DNA of 64,000 nucleotides, taken from Massilia sp. W12. Lineage in GTDB: Bacteria > Pseudomonadota > Gammaproteobacteria > Burkholderiales > Burkholderiaceae_D. The translations under genes and the position numbers were made by a program. Below the pieces are notes generated by a model, which worked only from the letters and a program-made list of their open reading frames with translations, made no database searches and was not told the DNA's origin. Below are positions 48,821-57,489 of the stretch, piece by piece. Location of the stretch: NCBI RefSeq assembly GCF_037300705.1, contig NZ_CP147776.1:744001-808000 (forward strand), given 5' to 3'. Positions within the stretch are counted from its first letter, which is position 1. The number at the start of each line of letters is the position of its first letter.

Positions 48821-48946
48821 AGTGAGTTCCCGGGAAGCCGGCGCAGATGCGCCGCGCTTTTTATGATAGCAGCGCGCGCCGCCGCGCTGCCCCGGCGCGG
48901 CCCGGCTTTGCAATTCTTTACCCGCGCCTGCGGTATTTGCGCCACA

Positions 48947-50272
48947 TCAGTCCGGCGCCAGATGCGCCTGGCGGTATTCCAAGGCTGCCGGCAATAAGGC
49001 GGATGGCAGCAGCAGCGGGGCGATCAGCGGCAGCAGCAGGGCGCTCAGCCAGGCCCAGCCGGGCAGCGCGCTCCAGGCCCCGTCAGGCAGCGGCGGCAAG
49101 ATGCTGTTGAAGAAGCTGCCGCCGGTTTTACGCCAGCGCAGCCACAGCATGACCCAGCCGGAGAGCAGAGAAAACAGCAAGCCCAGCGCAAACAGCAGCA
49201 ACAGGGCCTGGTTCCACCAGCCGAATTCGCCCCGGTGGAAGGGAATCCCGACAGCGGTGGCTTGGCTGAAGGCGCTCATTTCCTGCCAGCCGCTGTAATA
49301 CAGGCGGGAGCCGTCGCCGGCGTCGAGCGCCAGTTCAAATTTGTGTTGCGCGGCGTTGGCGTCGGCGTTGCGCACATGCCAATACGGTTTTTGCGCGCCC
49401 GGGGCGCTCAGTTGCAAGGCGGTTGGCGGGGCGTGGCGGCGTGCGGCCTCCAGTGCGGCTTGCCAGCTGATGCGCGCGCCGCTGGCGGCGGCGGGACTGG
49501 CGGATTGCAGGCCGGCGGGAATGCGTTTGCCGGCCTGGCCGCTCTTTTGCACCAGATAGCGCACATTTTCGCCGCCGTATTTGCTCCAGGTCAGGCCGGT
49601 CAGCAGAATCACGGCGCTGATTGCGGCCAGGCTGGCGCCAAGCAAGCCATGCCAGGCGCGCCAGGCGGCGCGGCCCTGTTTGCCTGCCGGGCTGAGGGTG
49701 GCGCGATTCCAGCGCGCCGGCCACCATAAAATCACGCCGCTCAACAGCATCACCAGCAGCCAGCTGGCGCCGAGTTCTATCATCCAGCGCCAGCCGTCGC
49801 CCTGCAGCAAATGGGCGTGCAAATCGGCGGCCCAGGGCGTGAAACGTTCCGCTTCGTCCAGCGTGCCCAGGGTTTTGCCGGTGTATGGGTCGAGATACAC
49901 GCTCAGCGTCTCAGCGCTCGGGTGCTCGGGGTGGTGCTGGCCGTGCTGGTGCGGGTTTTTAAAACGGATCTGCAGGCTTTCATCGGCCGCTTGCGGAATG
50001 CGCAGATTTTGCAGCCGCCAATGTCCCTGCGGCAGCGCGCTTTCAGCTTGTGCAATCAGTTGATCCAGCGCCAGCATGGGGCGCTTGGCCTGCGACACTT
50101 GCAGCAAATGGCCATGGCGCGCCTGTTCGATTTGCGGGCTGAATAAATACACCAGGCCGCTGCCGATGGCGAGCAGGGCGAACGGCGTGGCGATCAGGGT
50201 GGCCCAGACGTGGATGCGCAGCAGAATGCTGCGGCGCAGAGCGCGCAAAGCGCCAGGGTTCAGCTCGTCCAT
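48947..50272 (-). CDS. PepSY-TM domain membrane protein
   Basis: Seen: 441 residues from ATG 50272 (MDELNPGALRALRRSILLRI); transmembrane helices near 20-42, 165-186, 206-225 and 335-360 plus two at the C-terminus; PepSY regions with LDPYTGKTLGTL and ALDAGDGSRLYYSGWQ. PepSY-TM proteins next to TonB receptors are thought to reduce or release iron from siderophores in the periplasm; that role is inferred. It overlaps the receptor stop by 13 bp. Confidence 0.85.
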   Translation of the reverse strand: MDELNPGALRALRRSILLRIHVWATLIATPFALLAIGSGLVYLFSPQIEQARHGHLLQVSQAKRPMLALDQLIAQAESALPQGHWRLQNLRIPQAADESLQIRFKNPHQHGQHHPEHPSAETLSVYLDPYTGKTLGTLDEAERFTPWAADLHAHLLQGDGWRWMIELGASWLLVMLLSGVILWWPARWNRATLSPAGKQGRAAWRAWHGLLGASLAAISAVILLTGLTWSKYGGENVRYLVQKSGQAGKRIPAGLQSASPAAASGARISWQAALEAARRHAPPTALQLSAPGAQKPYWHVRNADANAAQHKFELALDAGDGSRLYYSGWQEMSAFSQATAVGIPFHRGEFGWWNQALLLLFALGLLFSLLSGWVMLWLRWRKTGGSFFNSILPPLPDGAWSALPGWAWLSALLLPLIAPLLLPSALLPAALEYRQAHLAPD

Positions 50273-52587
50273 TTCAACTCCGCTTGCCAAGTGCGTTGTG
50301 GGTAGGGGTGGAAATTCCAATATTGCTGATTATTCAGATTGTCCACGCCGAGTGCGGCGCTCCATTGCTTATTGATACGCCACAGTATGCGCGCATCGGC
50401 GGTGAAATAGCGGCTGCCGCCTTGATAAGCATAACCATTGTGGTCGCTATTGTTCAAGCTTGCATATTGCAGGCCGCTGTAGCGCGCGGCCAGGCTGGCC
50501 TGCCATTGCGGCGTGATGCGCCAGCCGGCTTGCACGGTGGCGCGCCATACCGGCACGCGCGGCTGCCGTTTGTCGATGGTGTCGCCGGGCGTGCTGACAA
50601 AGCCGCGATTGGCGCGGATGCGCGAATCGGTCCAGGTCAGGCTGGCGTCCAGATCCAAACCGCGCCAGAACACATCTTGTGCGTTATAGACCGCTTCCAG
50701 GCCCAGGGTGCTGATGCGCGCAATGTTTTGCACCCGGCTGATATTGGCGTTGGCGCGGCTGTCAAACAGGGTTTGCGCATACAGGGCGTCGCGCACGTCT
50801 TCGCCAAACAGGGTCAGGCGCAGATTCTGTTTCGCCAGGCTGTATTCCCAGCTGAGTTCGGCGGTCCATGATTTCTCGGGGGCCAGATGCGGGTCGTTGA
50901 TATATTGTGAGTTCGCGCTTGCGGTCGCGCCATACAACTCGGCCACGGTCGGCATGCGCACGGCGCGTCCCAGCGCGGCTTTGATGACATGCGCCGGCGC
51001 GCTCTGCCAGGCCAGCGCCAGTTTCGGCGAGAGGTGGTTTTCCTGCCGCGCGGCATAGCGCTGTTGCCGGGTGGCGGAAAAACGGGTCAGGCCATCGCTG
51101 GCTTGCCATTGTTCCAGGCGCAGGCCGAGCACGGCATGCCAATCGGCTTGGAATTTCCAGCGTTCTTGCAGCCACAGGGAATGCAATTGCGAGCGCCCGC
51201 CGACTTCATTCGCCAGACTGCCTTGCTGGTCGGTTTGCCAGTTTTGCAGATTGCTTCTGACGATGCGCAGTTTGTAGTGCTCGGCTTGCAGGCCGAAGTC
51301 GATGATGTGTGTTCCGTCTGCGCCTTGCGGGCGCCAGGTGGCTTTGGCCGCCAGTGCGCGCCAGCCGGTGCCGCTTTGATCTTGCAGCGTGCCGGGGCCG
51401 CCCAGTTTGCCGGCGGGCGGACTGCTGCCGGCGCTGCGTTGCAAGTCGGTGCGGTAATCAAATTGGCTGGCCGAGATTTCCCAATCAAACATGGCGCGCT
51501 GATGCTGCTTGAGGTGCAGCGCATGCATCCAGTGTTCCAGCCGCTCGCGGTTGTGCGGGAAATCATTTGCGGCCAGGGTATAGCCTTTGCCGCCGATATT
51601 CAGATTGCCGCTGTACACCGGCTTGCCTGCGCTGTCGCGCAAATAGCTTTCGGCCTGGGCGTCGGCGCGGTTTTGCCACAGGCCGAAGCTGTAAGAGGCG
51701 CGCAAGCCGGGCTGGATGTCGTATGCCAGCTTGAGTTTGCCGTGCTGTTGCAGGGTGTGGTAGGCCGTGCCGGCGCCAATGATCCACCAGGGCTGATGAT
51801 TGCGGTCTTGCCCCAGCCAGGCCCCGCTGACCGCTTGCGCATTCGCCGCCGGCGCATTATTGCTCAAGGCGCGGGTGGCGAAGGTTTGCGGCTGGCCCCG
51901 GCTGTCTTGCTGGCTCAGATTCAGCCACCAGGAAAAAGCGCCGTTGCGGTCGCCCAGCCCGGCGCTGGCTTGCAGGCCATGGTAATTCGCCGCGCTTTGG
52001 TAGAGCGCAAACGCCTGCCGGCTCAAGCCCAGCTTGGCATAGGCTTTAAAGGCTTTCGGCATTTGCGTCACATATTCGATTACCGCGCCGGCGGAATTGC
52101 CGCGATAGGCGGCGGAAAACGGGCCGTACATCACATCCACCCGCTCGATTTCGGCTGGCGTCACCATACCCCAGCGCGGCGCATAGGTGGCGCCATTGCC
52201 CAGATAGTTGGAGAGCAGCACGCCATCCGCGTACACCGCCGAGCGCGCGCTGTTGCCCGTGCCGGATGCGCGCGAAGACAGCACGGCGTGGTTGTAGTCG
52301 CCGGGATAGCGTTTGCGCACCAGCAGACTGGGCAGATATTTGAGCGCGTCTTCGCTATCGCTGGCGTTGATGCTTTCTTCGATCTGACGCGCCGTGACGC
52401 CTTCGACTGTGGCCGGAATGTGCGAGGGCAGGGAGGTGGCCTGAGGGCCGTTGATCACCACAGTGCCTATGCTTTTTTCCGGCGCTGCGCTGTGATCCGC
52501 CAGGGCGCTGGCGGGAATGCTGGCCAACAGGCACAGCCAAAGGCGTTTGCGGGCAGGCGGATGGATGGCTGAGGGGCGGTTTTTCAT
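50260..52587 (-). CDS. TonB-dependent outer-membrane receptor
   Basis: Active uptake channel. Seen: 775 residues; signal peptide of about 30 residues ending SALA; plug domain (LPSLLVRKRYPGDYNHAV, GVLLSNYLGNGATYAPRWGM, ERVDVMYGPFSAAYRGNSAG) and a 22-strand barrel ending in ELKWTS rather than the usual aromatic residue. No N-terminal signalling domain, so no FecI/R control is expected. Substrate unknown; possibly a siderophore, metal chelate or copper. Upstream repeats may bind a regulator. Confidence 0.9.
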   Translation of the reverse strand: MKNRPSAIHPPARKRLWLCLLASIPASALADHSAAPEKSIGTVVINGPQATSLPSHIPATVEGVTARQIEESINASDSEDALKYLPSLLVRKRYPGDYNHAVLSSRASGTGNSARSAVYADGVLLSNYLGNGATYAPRWGMVTPAEIERVDVMYGPFSAAYRGNSAGAVIEYVTQMPKAFKAYAKLGLSRQAFALYQSAANYHGLQASAGLGDRNGAFSWWLNLSQQDSRGQPQTFATRALSNNAPAANAQAVSGAWLGQDRNHQPWWIIGAGTAYHTLQQHGKLKLAYDIQPGLRASYSFGLWQNRADAQAESYLRDSAGKPVYSGNLNIGGKGYTLAANDFPHNRERLEHWMHALHLKQHQRAMFDWEISASQFDYRTDLQRSAGSSPPAGKLGGPGTLQDQSGTGWRALAAKATWRPQGADGTHIIDFGLQAEHYKLRIVRSNLQNWQTDQQGSLANEVGGRSQLHSLWLQERWKFQADWHAVLGLRLEQWQASDGLTRFSATRQQRYAARQENHLSPKLALAWQSAPAHVIKAALGRAVRMPTVAELYGATASANSQYINDPHLAPEKSWTAELSWEYSLAKQNLRLTLFGEDVRDALYAQTLFDSRANANISRVQNIARISTLGLEAVYNAQDVFWRGLDLDASLTWTDSRIRANRGFVSTPGDTIDKRQPRVPVWRATVQAGWRITPQWQASLAARYSGLQYASLNNSDHNGYAYQGGSRYFTADARILWRINKQWSAALGVDNLNNQQYWNFHPYPQRTWQAELKWTS

Positions 52588-52607
52588 GCGCGATAAGCTG
52601 GTGCATG

Positions 52608-52663
52608 TTAAACGCGCAGCTTAAACGCGATTCATGACGCGGGGAATGCGACAGATTGTCGCA
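52608..52663. promoter_or_regulatory. Operator-like repeats upstream of the TonB receptor
   Basis: Two direct copies of TTAAACGCG (52608-52616 and 52621-52629) followed by a perfect palindrome TGCGACA, GAT, TGTCGCA (52647-52663), all within 80 bases of the receptor start. No T-run, so a terminator is unlikely. Confidence 0.5.
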
Positions 52664-52682
52664 GCGGGGGGGCTGCTTGCGT

Positions 52683-53099
52683 TTATGAGGCCTTGTTGAC
52701 TCCCTCCAATTGCGCGGGCGCAGGAGATAGCTCCAACATGCGATGACGCTGCAGTTCTGCAGGACTCAGAATGCCGTATGCGGATTTGATCAATTGCAAG
52801 TCTGAATAGCCGATGTTTTGCGGCGCAATCTGCTTGTACACTTCGAGCAGGGTGCGGGCTTTTTCTAAATTGGCGGGACTGGCTATGCCCCATTTGCTGA
52901 AATGTATTTGGGCGGCATGAATATTTTGCTGCAAGGTAGCGGATTCATCATACAACATGCCTAAGGCTCCGCTGATTAAGCAATTTAATTCTTCCAATGT
53001 AAAATCAGGCACGTCGCCCTGACTTGGATCGGCCAATACTAAAATTCCCAGCTCATCCGGATATTCAACTAAAGCATCATTGGCAAGACGGATTAACAT
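52683..53099 (-). CDS. Unknown protein A of a two-gene cassette
   Basis: I do not recognise this one. Seen: 138 residues, no signal peptide or membrane helix; N-terminal MLIRLANDALVEYPDELGIL, middle TLEELNCLISGALGMLYDES, and a helix-rich second half (ANLEKARTLLEVYKQIAPQN). It overlaps the upstream gene by seven bases, so they form a unit. Composition is a little more A/T-rich than the neighbours. Confidence 0.6.
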   Translation of the reverse strand: MLIRLANDALVEYPDELGILVLADPSQGDVPDFTLEELNCLISGALGMLYDESATLQQNIHAAQIHFSKWGIASPANLEKARTLLEVYKQIAPQNIGYSDLQLIKSAYGILSPAELQRHRMLELSPAPAQLEGVNKAS

Positions 53100-53758
53100 A
53101 ACGTTGTCCTTATTTGTTTGGCAAGTTCACTTTTCAATGCATTAAATTGTCCATAATTCGCATGGGGATGCTCGCTGAGCACCCACGCAACGCCTCCTTC
53201 AGTGGTAAATCTCGACAAATGCTGCAGCTTGTGTTGAAGCGCTTGATGCATTGCGGCGGCTTGGCTGCTATACAAGCGGACTTTTAATCTGCTGCCACCC
53301 GGGCGGCGCGCTTCAATTTCGTCAGTCAGGAGATAAAAACCCAGGATCGAGATACTATGCAGATCAGGGGTGAGCATTTGTACAGCCCTGTGCGCGATGG
53401 CCAAAGCAATTTGAATTCCATTGGCTTGCTTTGCTTTCGCAGAATCCATGCTGCCTTCCGCATCAGAAAATTTTAAGCCGATGACATATCCATCAATTCC
53501 CGCTACTTTGTTATAGCTCAGGATGACATGAAAGGGGATTCCTTGCACGCTTACCGTCTCGGTTTTGCTGCGGATTTGATTTAAAAGTGGATGGCCTGCC
53601 GTGCCTACTTGGTGTATGGAAAAGTGGGGCGCGACAAGCAAGACAGGCAGCTGTCTTGCCTGGGAGCCTGTCGGGGTTAGAGAAGCGTAGCGAAAAAACA
53701 GCAGGGCGAGGATAGATTTTGCCGACTTTGCAGCGTCAATAGCGGAGCTATTGATCAA
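53093..53758 (-). CDS. Unknown protein B of a two-gene cassette; start altered by an inserted element
   Basis: I do not recognise this one. Seen: 221 residues from a TTG at 53758, but codons 1-31 (53758-53666) lie inside a MITE-like element and are probably not original. The host part begins near residue 32 (SQARQLPVLLVAPHFSIH) and continues with PFHVILSYNKVAGIDGYVIG and IQIALAIAHRAVQMLTPD. No signal peptide, no known motif. Either the gene is truncated at its 5' end or translation begins inside. It overlaps gene A by seven bases. Confidence 0.5.
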   Translation of the reverse strand: MINSSAIDAAKSAKSILALLFFRYASLTPTGSQARQLPVLLVAPHFSIHQVGTAGHPLLNQIRSKTETVSVQGIPFHVILSYNKVAGIDGYVIGLKFSDAEGSMDSAKAKQANGIQIALAIAHRAVQMLTPDLHSISILGFYLLTDEIEARRPGGSRLKVRLYSSQAAAMHQALQHKLQHLSRFTTEGGVAWVLSEHPHANYGQFNALKSELAKQIRTTLC

Positions 53759-53823
53759 AAAGACGGTGAGATATGGCCCGTTCTGATGGTTTTGCAGTAG
53801 ATTTTTTCTAAGTCCGACAGGCT
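53665..53823. mobile_element. MITE-like element with 20-bp terminal inverted repeats
   Basis: Left end AGCCTGTCGGGGTTAGAGAA (53665-53684) and the reverse complement of the right end AGCCTGTCGGACTTAGAAAA (53804-53823) match at 17 of 20 positions. The 159-bp segment has a perfect internal hairpin TCAATAGC / GCTATTGA (53736-53743 and 53747-53754) precisely at its centre (53744). No transposase inside. A 9-bp inverted repeat GCAAGACAG / CTGTCTTGC (53638-53659) lies just outside the left end. A target duplication is not clear. Confidence 0.7.
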
Positions 53824-53839
53824 TCTGGCGGCATTGCAG

Positions 53840-54130
53840 TCAGCGTGGCGCACCCTGCCGCTGCACTTGCTGGCCTTGGCCCATTTCCGGAACCAGCACC
53901 AGGCGGCAGCGTCCGGCGATGGTGTCGCCGCGCGGGGTTTTGATCTGCGCCGTATCGCCTTCTTTTTTCCCTTTGCAGGCGTTCAGCACTTCCGCCGGCG
54001 GGCCGTGATGGCCGCCCGGGCCTTGCCCTGGCCCTTGCCCGCCCGGCCCCTGGCCGCCGGGAGCCGGTTGCGCCTGGCTGGCGCCGGCCAGCAGGAAGCC
54101 GGCAAACAGCATGACAAATTTGGATTGCAT
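53840..54130 (-). CDS. Small secreted Gly/Pro/Gln-rich protein
   Basis: Seen: 96 residues; signal peptide of about 20 residues ending AGASQA; a Gly/Pro/Gln low-complexity part (about 22-45), then a small domain with Cys52 and Cys75 (LNACKGKKEGDTAQIKTPRG, GRCRLVLVPEM) that could form a disulfide. Function unknown. 10 bases after gph on the same strand, so maybe co-transcribed. Confidence 0.7.
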   Translation of the reverse strand: MQSKFVMLFAGFLLAGASQAQPAPGGQGPGGQGPGQGPGGHHGPPAEVLNACKGKKEGDTAQIKTPRGDTIAGRCRLVLVPEMGQGQQVQRQGAPR

Positions 54131-54140
54131 TTTTTTCTCC

Positions 54141-54818
54141 TCAGGCAGGCTGCGCGCATTGGCGCAGCAGGGTTGTCAACTCGCCAGCGCTTTGCAAGAT
54201 GTGCGTGGCATTCCAGTGCGGGATTTCTTCTGCATCGCAATAACCCCAGGCGGCGGCCAGGCCTGGCATGCCGGCGGCGCGGGCGGCTTCAATGTCGCGC
54301 GCATCGTCGCCTGCATACCAGCAATCAGCTGGACGCAGTTCCAGCCGGCGCACCGCTTCCAGCAAGGGGGCCGGATGCGGTTTGGGGTGCGCCGTGCTGT
54401 CGCCGGAAATGGCGCAGGCGGCGTGTCCCAGGCCGACTTGCGGCAAGAGCGCATCCGTAAAGCGCGCCAATTTATTGGTGACCACGCCCCAGGCGATGCC
54501 TTGCTGCTGCAGATAGTCCAGCAATTCCGGTACGCCCGGAAACAGGCAGCTGCGCACAGCCATGGCCTGTTCATAAATACGCAAAAACTCATCGCGCATG
54601 GCCGGCCATTGCGGATCTTGATTGTCGATGCCAAAGGCGGCGCCGAGCAGGCCGCGCGCGCCTTTTGAGGCTTGCACGCGCAGCAGTGCGTAATCGGTCA
54701 GAGCGACGCCACGGGCGTTTTGCATGACGTGCACGGCGCCGGCCAGATCGGGGGCGCTGTCGAGCAGGGTGCCGTCCAGATCAAACAGCACGGCTTGCGG
54801 GCGGGGCAGGGCGTGCAT
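54141..54818 (-). CDS. gph: Phosphoglycolate phosphatase (HAD)
   Basis: Dephosphorylates 2-phosphoglycolate from DNA repair or metabolism. Seen: 225 residues from ATG 54818 with AGGAGA upstream; HAD motif I FDLDGTLLDS (nucleophile Asp near 12), motif II TNK, motif IV CWYAGDDARDIEAARAAGMP. The ATG overlaps the ubiG stop by one base. ubiG-gph adjacency is a betaproteobacterial hallmark. Confidence 0.9.
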   Translation of the reverse strand: MHALPRPQAVLFDLDGTLLDSAPDLAGAVHVMQNARGVALTDYALLRVQASKGARGLLGAAFGIDNQDPQWPAMRDEFLRIYEQAMAVRSCLFPGVPELLDYLQQQGIAWGVVTNKLARFTDALLPQVGLGHAACAISGDSTAHPKPHPAPLLEAVRRLELRPADCWYAGDDARDIEAARAAGMPGLAAAWGYCDAEEIPHWNATHILQSAGELTTLLRQCAQPA

Positions 54819-55513
54819 CAATTCTCCTTGCGACAGGCCACCATGTAATTCACATCGGTGTCCTGATTCAAGGAATACACTTTGCTCAAGGGGTTGTAGG
54901 TCAAACCTTTGATCGCATCGAGCTGCAAGCCGGCATTGCGCAGGAAGGCGGATAACTCCGCCGGGGTGATGAATTTTTGATAGTCGTGAGTGCCGCGCGG
55001 CAGCATGCGCAACACATATTCGGCGCCGACAATGGCGAACAGCCAGGATTTTGGATTGCGGTTGATGGTGGAGAAAAACAGATGTCCACCCGGTTTGGTC
55101 AGGCGCGCGCAGGCGTTGACGATGGATTGCGGATCCGGCACATGTTCCAGCATTTCCATACAAGTCACGACATCGTATTGCCCGGCTTCGCGTTCGGCCA
55201 GGGCTTCGGCGGCAATCAGCTCGTAATGCACGCTCACGCCTGATTCCAGGCTGTGCAAATCGGCTACGCGCAGGGCTTTTTCAGATAAGTCGATGCCGCT
55301 GACCTGGGCCCCTTTTTTCGCCATGCTCTCAGCCAGAATGCCGCCGCCGCAGCCCACATCCAGCACTTTTTTGCCAGCCAGCGGCGCGCGCGCATTGATC
55401 CATTCCAGGCGCAGGGGATTGATTTCATGCAGGGGGCGGAATTCGGATTGCGGGTCCCACCAGCGGTGGGCCAGGTCGCTGAATTTTTGTAATTCAAGGG
55501 GATCGGCGTTCAT
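54818..55513 (-). CDS. ubiG: Ubiquinone biosynthesis O-methyltransferase
   Basis: Catalyses both O-methylations of the ubiquinone ring. Seen: 231 residues from [20 protein letters not shown] at 55513; SAM motif [20 protein letters not shown], post-[10 protein letters not shown], motif [18 protein letters not shown] and motif [18 protein letters not shown]. Fits the ubiquinone function of ispB at the other end of the window. Confidence 0.96.
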   Translation of the reverse strand: MNADPLELQKFSDLAHRWWDPQSEFRPLHEINPLRLEWINARAPLAGKKVLDVGCGGGILAESMAKKGAQVSGIDLSEKALRVADLHSLESGVSVHYELIAAEALAEREAGQYDVVTCMEMLEHVPDPQSIVNACARLTKPGGHLFFSTINRNPKSWLFAIVGAEYVLRMLPRGTHDYQKFITPAELSAFLRNAGLQLDAIKGLTYNPLSKVYSLNQDTDVNYMVACRKEN

Positions 55514-55610
55514 GATCGGGCATAAATGAGCGTAAAACGTTAGTGTAACAGCCCTGGCGCGGGCCAAGCGTTTTGCACGGGTATGGCTGGAATCACGGCG
55601 GGCGGAAAAC

Positions 55611-55639
55611 AAAAAACCCCGCAAAATGCGGGGTTTTTT
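55611..55639 (-). terminator. Terminator after ompA paralogue 1
   Basis: AAAAAACCCCGCA (55611-55623) and TGCGGGGTTTTTT (55627-55639) form a 13-bp stem that carries T-runs on either strand. It terminates the ompA gene on the minus strand and blocks reading from it into ubiG. Confidence 0.9.
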
Positions 55640-55655
55640 GTCAAGCGGGGAAGAA

Positions 55656-56405
55656 TCAGTTCTTCTTCACGCCCACCACTTCGATTTCAACGCGACGGTT
55701 TTTGGCGCGGCCATCAGCGGTCTTGTTGTCAGCGACCGGCGATTTTTCGCCCTTGCCTTCGGTGTAGATACGCTTTTCATCCAGGCCCTTGCCCTTCAGA
55801 TAGGCTTTCACAGCTTCAGCGCGACGCAGCGACAGTTTTTGGTTGTAAGCGTCAGAACCGACCGAGTCAGTGTGACCAACTGCGATCACCACTTCCAGAT
55901 CCACGCCTTGCAGCTTGGAGGTCAGGTCGTCGAGCTTTTCTTTACCTTCTTTTTTCAGCACAGCTTTGTCGAAGTCGAACAGGGCGTCGGCGTTGAAGCT
56001 GACTTTGGTCGAGATCGGGCCGACTTTGACGCACTTGCCTTCACGCAGCACTTCGTTCGGAGCGCAGGTCACTTGCACCGGCGGCGCGGGGATGTCAACG
56101 CACTTGTCGCCTTCCAGACGCTGGTTGGCGCCGCACACCACTTTCTTCGGCACGCACTTGTTGTCCACCAATTCTTCATTCGCTTTGCAGGTCGGAACCA
56201 GCGGCTTGTCGCAGCCGCCCACGGCGTCAGCCGGGGTCCAGTAGCCGGTGCGCCAGCACAGGCCGGTGGCGTTGCGGGCGATTACGCCACGGCCATCTTG
56301 CACATAGGCGCTGTAGGGGGTGTTGGCTTTGATGTCGTTGGCGAGTGCGGAACCGCATGCCAAGGCTGCTGCGGCAGCAATCACGAATTTGACGAATTTG
56401 TTCAT
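55656..56405 (-). CDS. ompA: OmpA-family outer-membrane protein, paralogue 1
   Basis: Seen: 249 residues; signal peptide of about 22 residues ending SALA; a short Cys-rich region with repeats ([26 protein letters not shown]) instead of a long beta-barrel; then the OmpA C-terminal peptidoglycan-binding domain with [20 protein letters not shown] and NRRVEIEV. This compact form is common in betaproteobacteria. Anchors the outer membrane to the wall. A weak -10 TAGAAT lies upstream. Confidence 0.92.
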   Translation of the reverse strand: MNKFVKFVIAAAAALACGSALANDIKANTPYSAYVQDGRGVIARNATGLCWRTGYWTPADAVGGCDKPLVPTCKANEELVDNKCVPKKVVCGANQRLEGDKCVDIPAPPVQVTCAPNEVLREGKCVKVGPISTKVSFNADALFDFDKAVLKKEGKEKLDDLTSKLQGVDLEVVIAVGHTDSVGSDAYNQKLSLRRAEAVKAYLKGKGLDEKRIYTEGKGEKSPVADNKTADGRAKNRRVEIEVVGVKKN

Positions 56406-56707
56406 TCTTTTTCCTCTCGGGTGTTTGGATTCGCAGAAAAACTGCGCAACGATGACAAGATCGACGGCAATTCTAGCACGGCATCAGAGGCAATACGTGC
56501 ATTGCTGCAGTGCGGGCAGGCCGGTTCGACCCGTAACGCGGCGCCGGGGAAAAAGGTTGACTGGCGGAAAAATCCCGCAGAGCGTGGCTCTTCCCACAGG
56601 AAAATATTGCCGGCGCGCATCAATGCGGCATAATCTTGCCGGTAGGGAATTGTTACAGCTTTCTGCTGTATTGTGGCGTTTGTGCAACGCGCAGGGTGGT
56701 TTTTTGC

Positions 56708-56729
56708 GGCGCCGCAGATGTGCGGCGCC
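56708..56729. other. Strong hairpin between the two ompA genes
   Basis: GGCGCCGCA (56708-56716) and TGCGGCGCC (56721-56729) around a four-base loop. No T-run follows on the minus strand, so it is not a standard terminator; it may stabilise the upstream ompA mRNA. The remaining gap, 56406-56751, has only a possible -10 TAGAAT (56475-56470, minus strand). Confidence 0.5.
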
Positions 56730-56751
56730 GTATCTCGCAGCGAGCAGGGAC

Positions 56752-57489
56752 TTACTTGGCTGCGCCCTTGCCTTCGATCACCACGCGCCGGTTCGGAGCC
56801 AAGCATTCGATCAGCTGTTTGCGCGGCAGTTTGTCATCGCAAGCCTTGATAGCCTGGGTTTTGCCCATGCCCATGGTTTCGATCTGGGTCGCCACGCCTT
56901 TGGACTTGAGGTAGGAAGCCACCGCGTCAGCGCGTTTTTCAGACAGTTTCTGATTGTATTGCTGGCTGCCGATCTTGTCGGCGTGGCCGGTGATCACAAT
57001 CAGATCCACTTTGGCGCAGGTGTCGAGTTTGGGCAGCACTTCGGCGTCGATGCGCGCCTTGGCCGCCGGGGTCAGCACCGCTTTGTTAAAGGCGAATGTC
57101 TGGTCAGTCGAGAAGGTGGCTGAGAAATCACAGCGTTTCGGCGGGGCCGGCGGGACTGGCGGCGGGGGCGGCGCCGGGATATCGACGCAGGCGCCGCCTT
57201 CCAGGCGTTGATTACTGCCGCATACCGGCGCTTTTTTCACGCACTTATTGTCCACCAGCTCTTCGCCGGAACGGCAATCCGGGACCAGTGGTTTGTCGCA
57301 GCCGGCCACGGCGTCAGCCGGGGTCCAGTAGCCGGTGCGCCAGCACAGGCCGGTGGCGTTGCGCGCGATTACGCCGCGCCCGTCCTGCACATACGCGCTG
57401 TAGGGGCTGTTGGCTTTGATGTCTTGTTGGGCGTAGGCTGCGCCGCTGAGTGCGGCCAGGGCGAGGCAGAGCGTGGTTCTGGAAAGCAT
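56752..57489 (-). CDS. OmpA-family outer-membrane protein, paralogue 2
   Basis: Seen: 245 residues from ATG 57489 with AAGGAGAAGG upstream; signal peptide ending GAAYA; the Cys-rich N-terminal part nearly copies paralogue 1 ([20 protein letters not shown] is shared), then a Pro-rich linker (PAPPPPPVPPAPP) and the OmpA domain (VITGHADKIGSQQYNQKLSE). The C-terminal domain is more different from paralogue 1 than the N-terminal one. Likely a tandem duplication that diverged. Confidence 0.9.
   Translation of the reverse strand: MLSRTTLCLALAALSGAAYAQQDIKANSPYSAYVQDGRGVIARNATGLCWRTGYWTPADAVAGCDKPLVPDCRSGEELVDNKCVKKAPVCGSNQRLEGGACVDIPAPPPPPVPPAPPKRCDFSATFSTDQTFAFNKAVLTPAAKARIDAEVLPKLDTCAKVDLIVITGHADKIGSQQYNQKLSEKRADAVASYLKSKGVATQIETMGMGKTQAIKACDDKLPRKQLIECLAPNRRVVIEGKGAAK

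Noticed and set aside
50989-52572. 527-codon open frame opposite the TonB receptor
   Set aside because: Antisense shadow of a clear receptor gene; sequence is low-complexity Ala/Gly/Arg-rich with no domain.
56708-56729. Intrinsic terminator after ompA 2
   Set aside because: The hairpin is strong, but the bases following it on the minus strand are A, not T; listed only as a hairpin.
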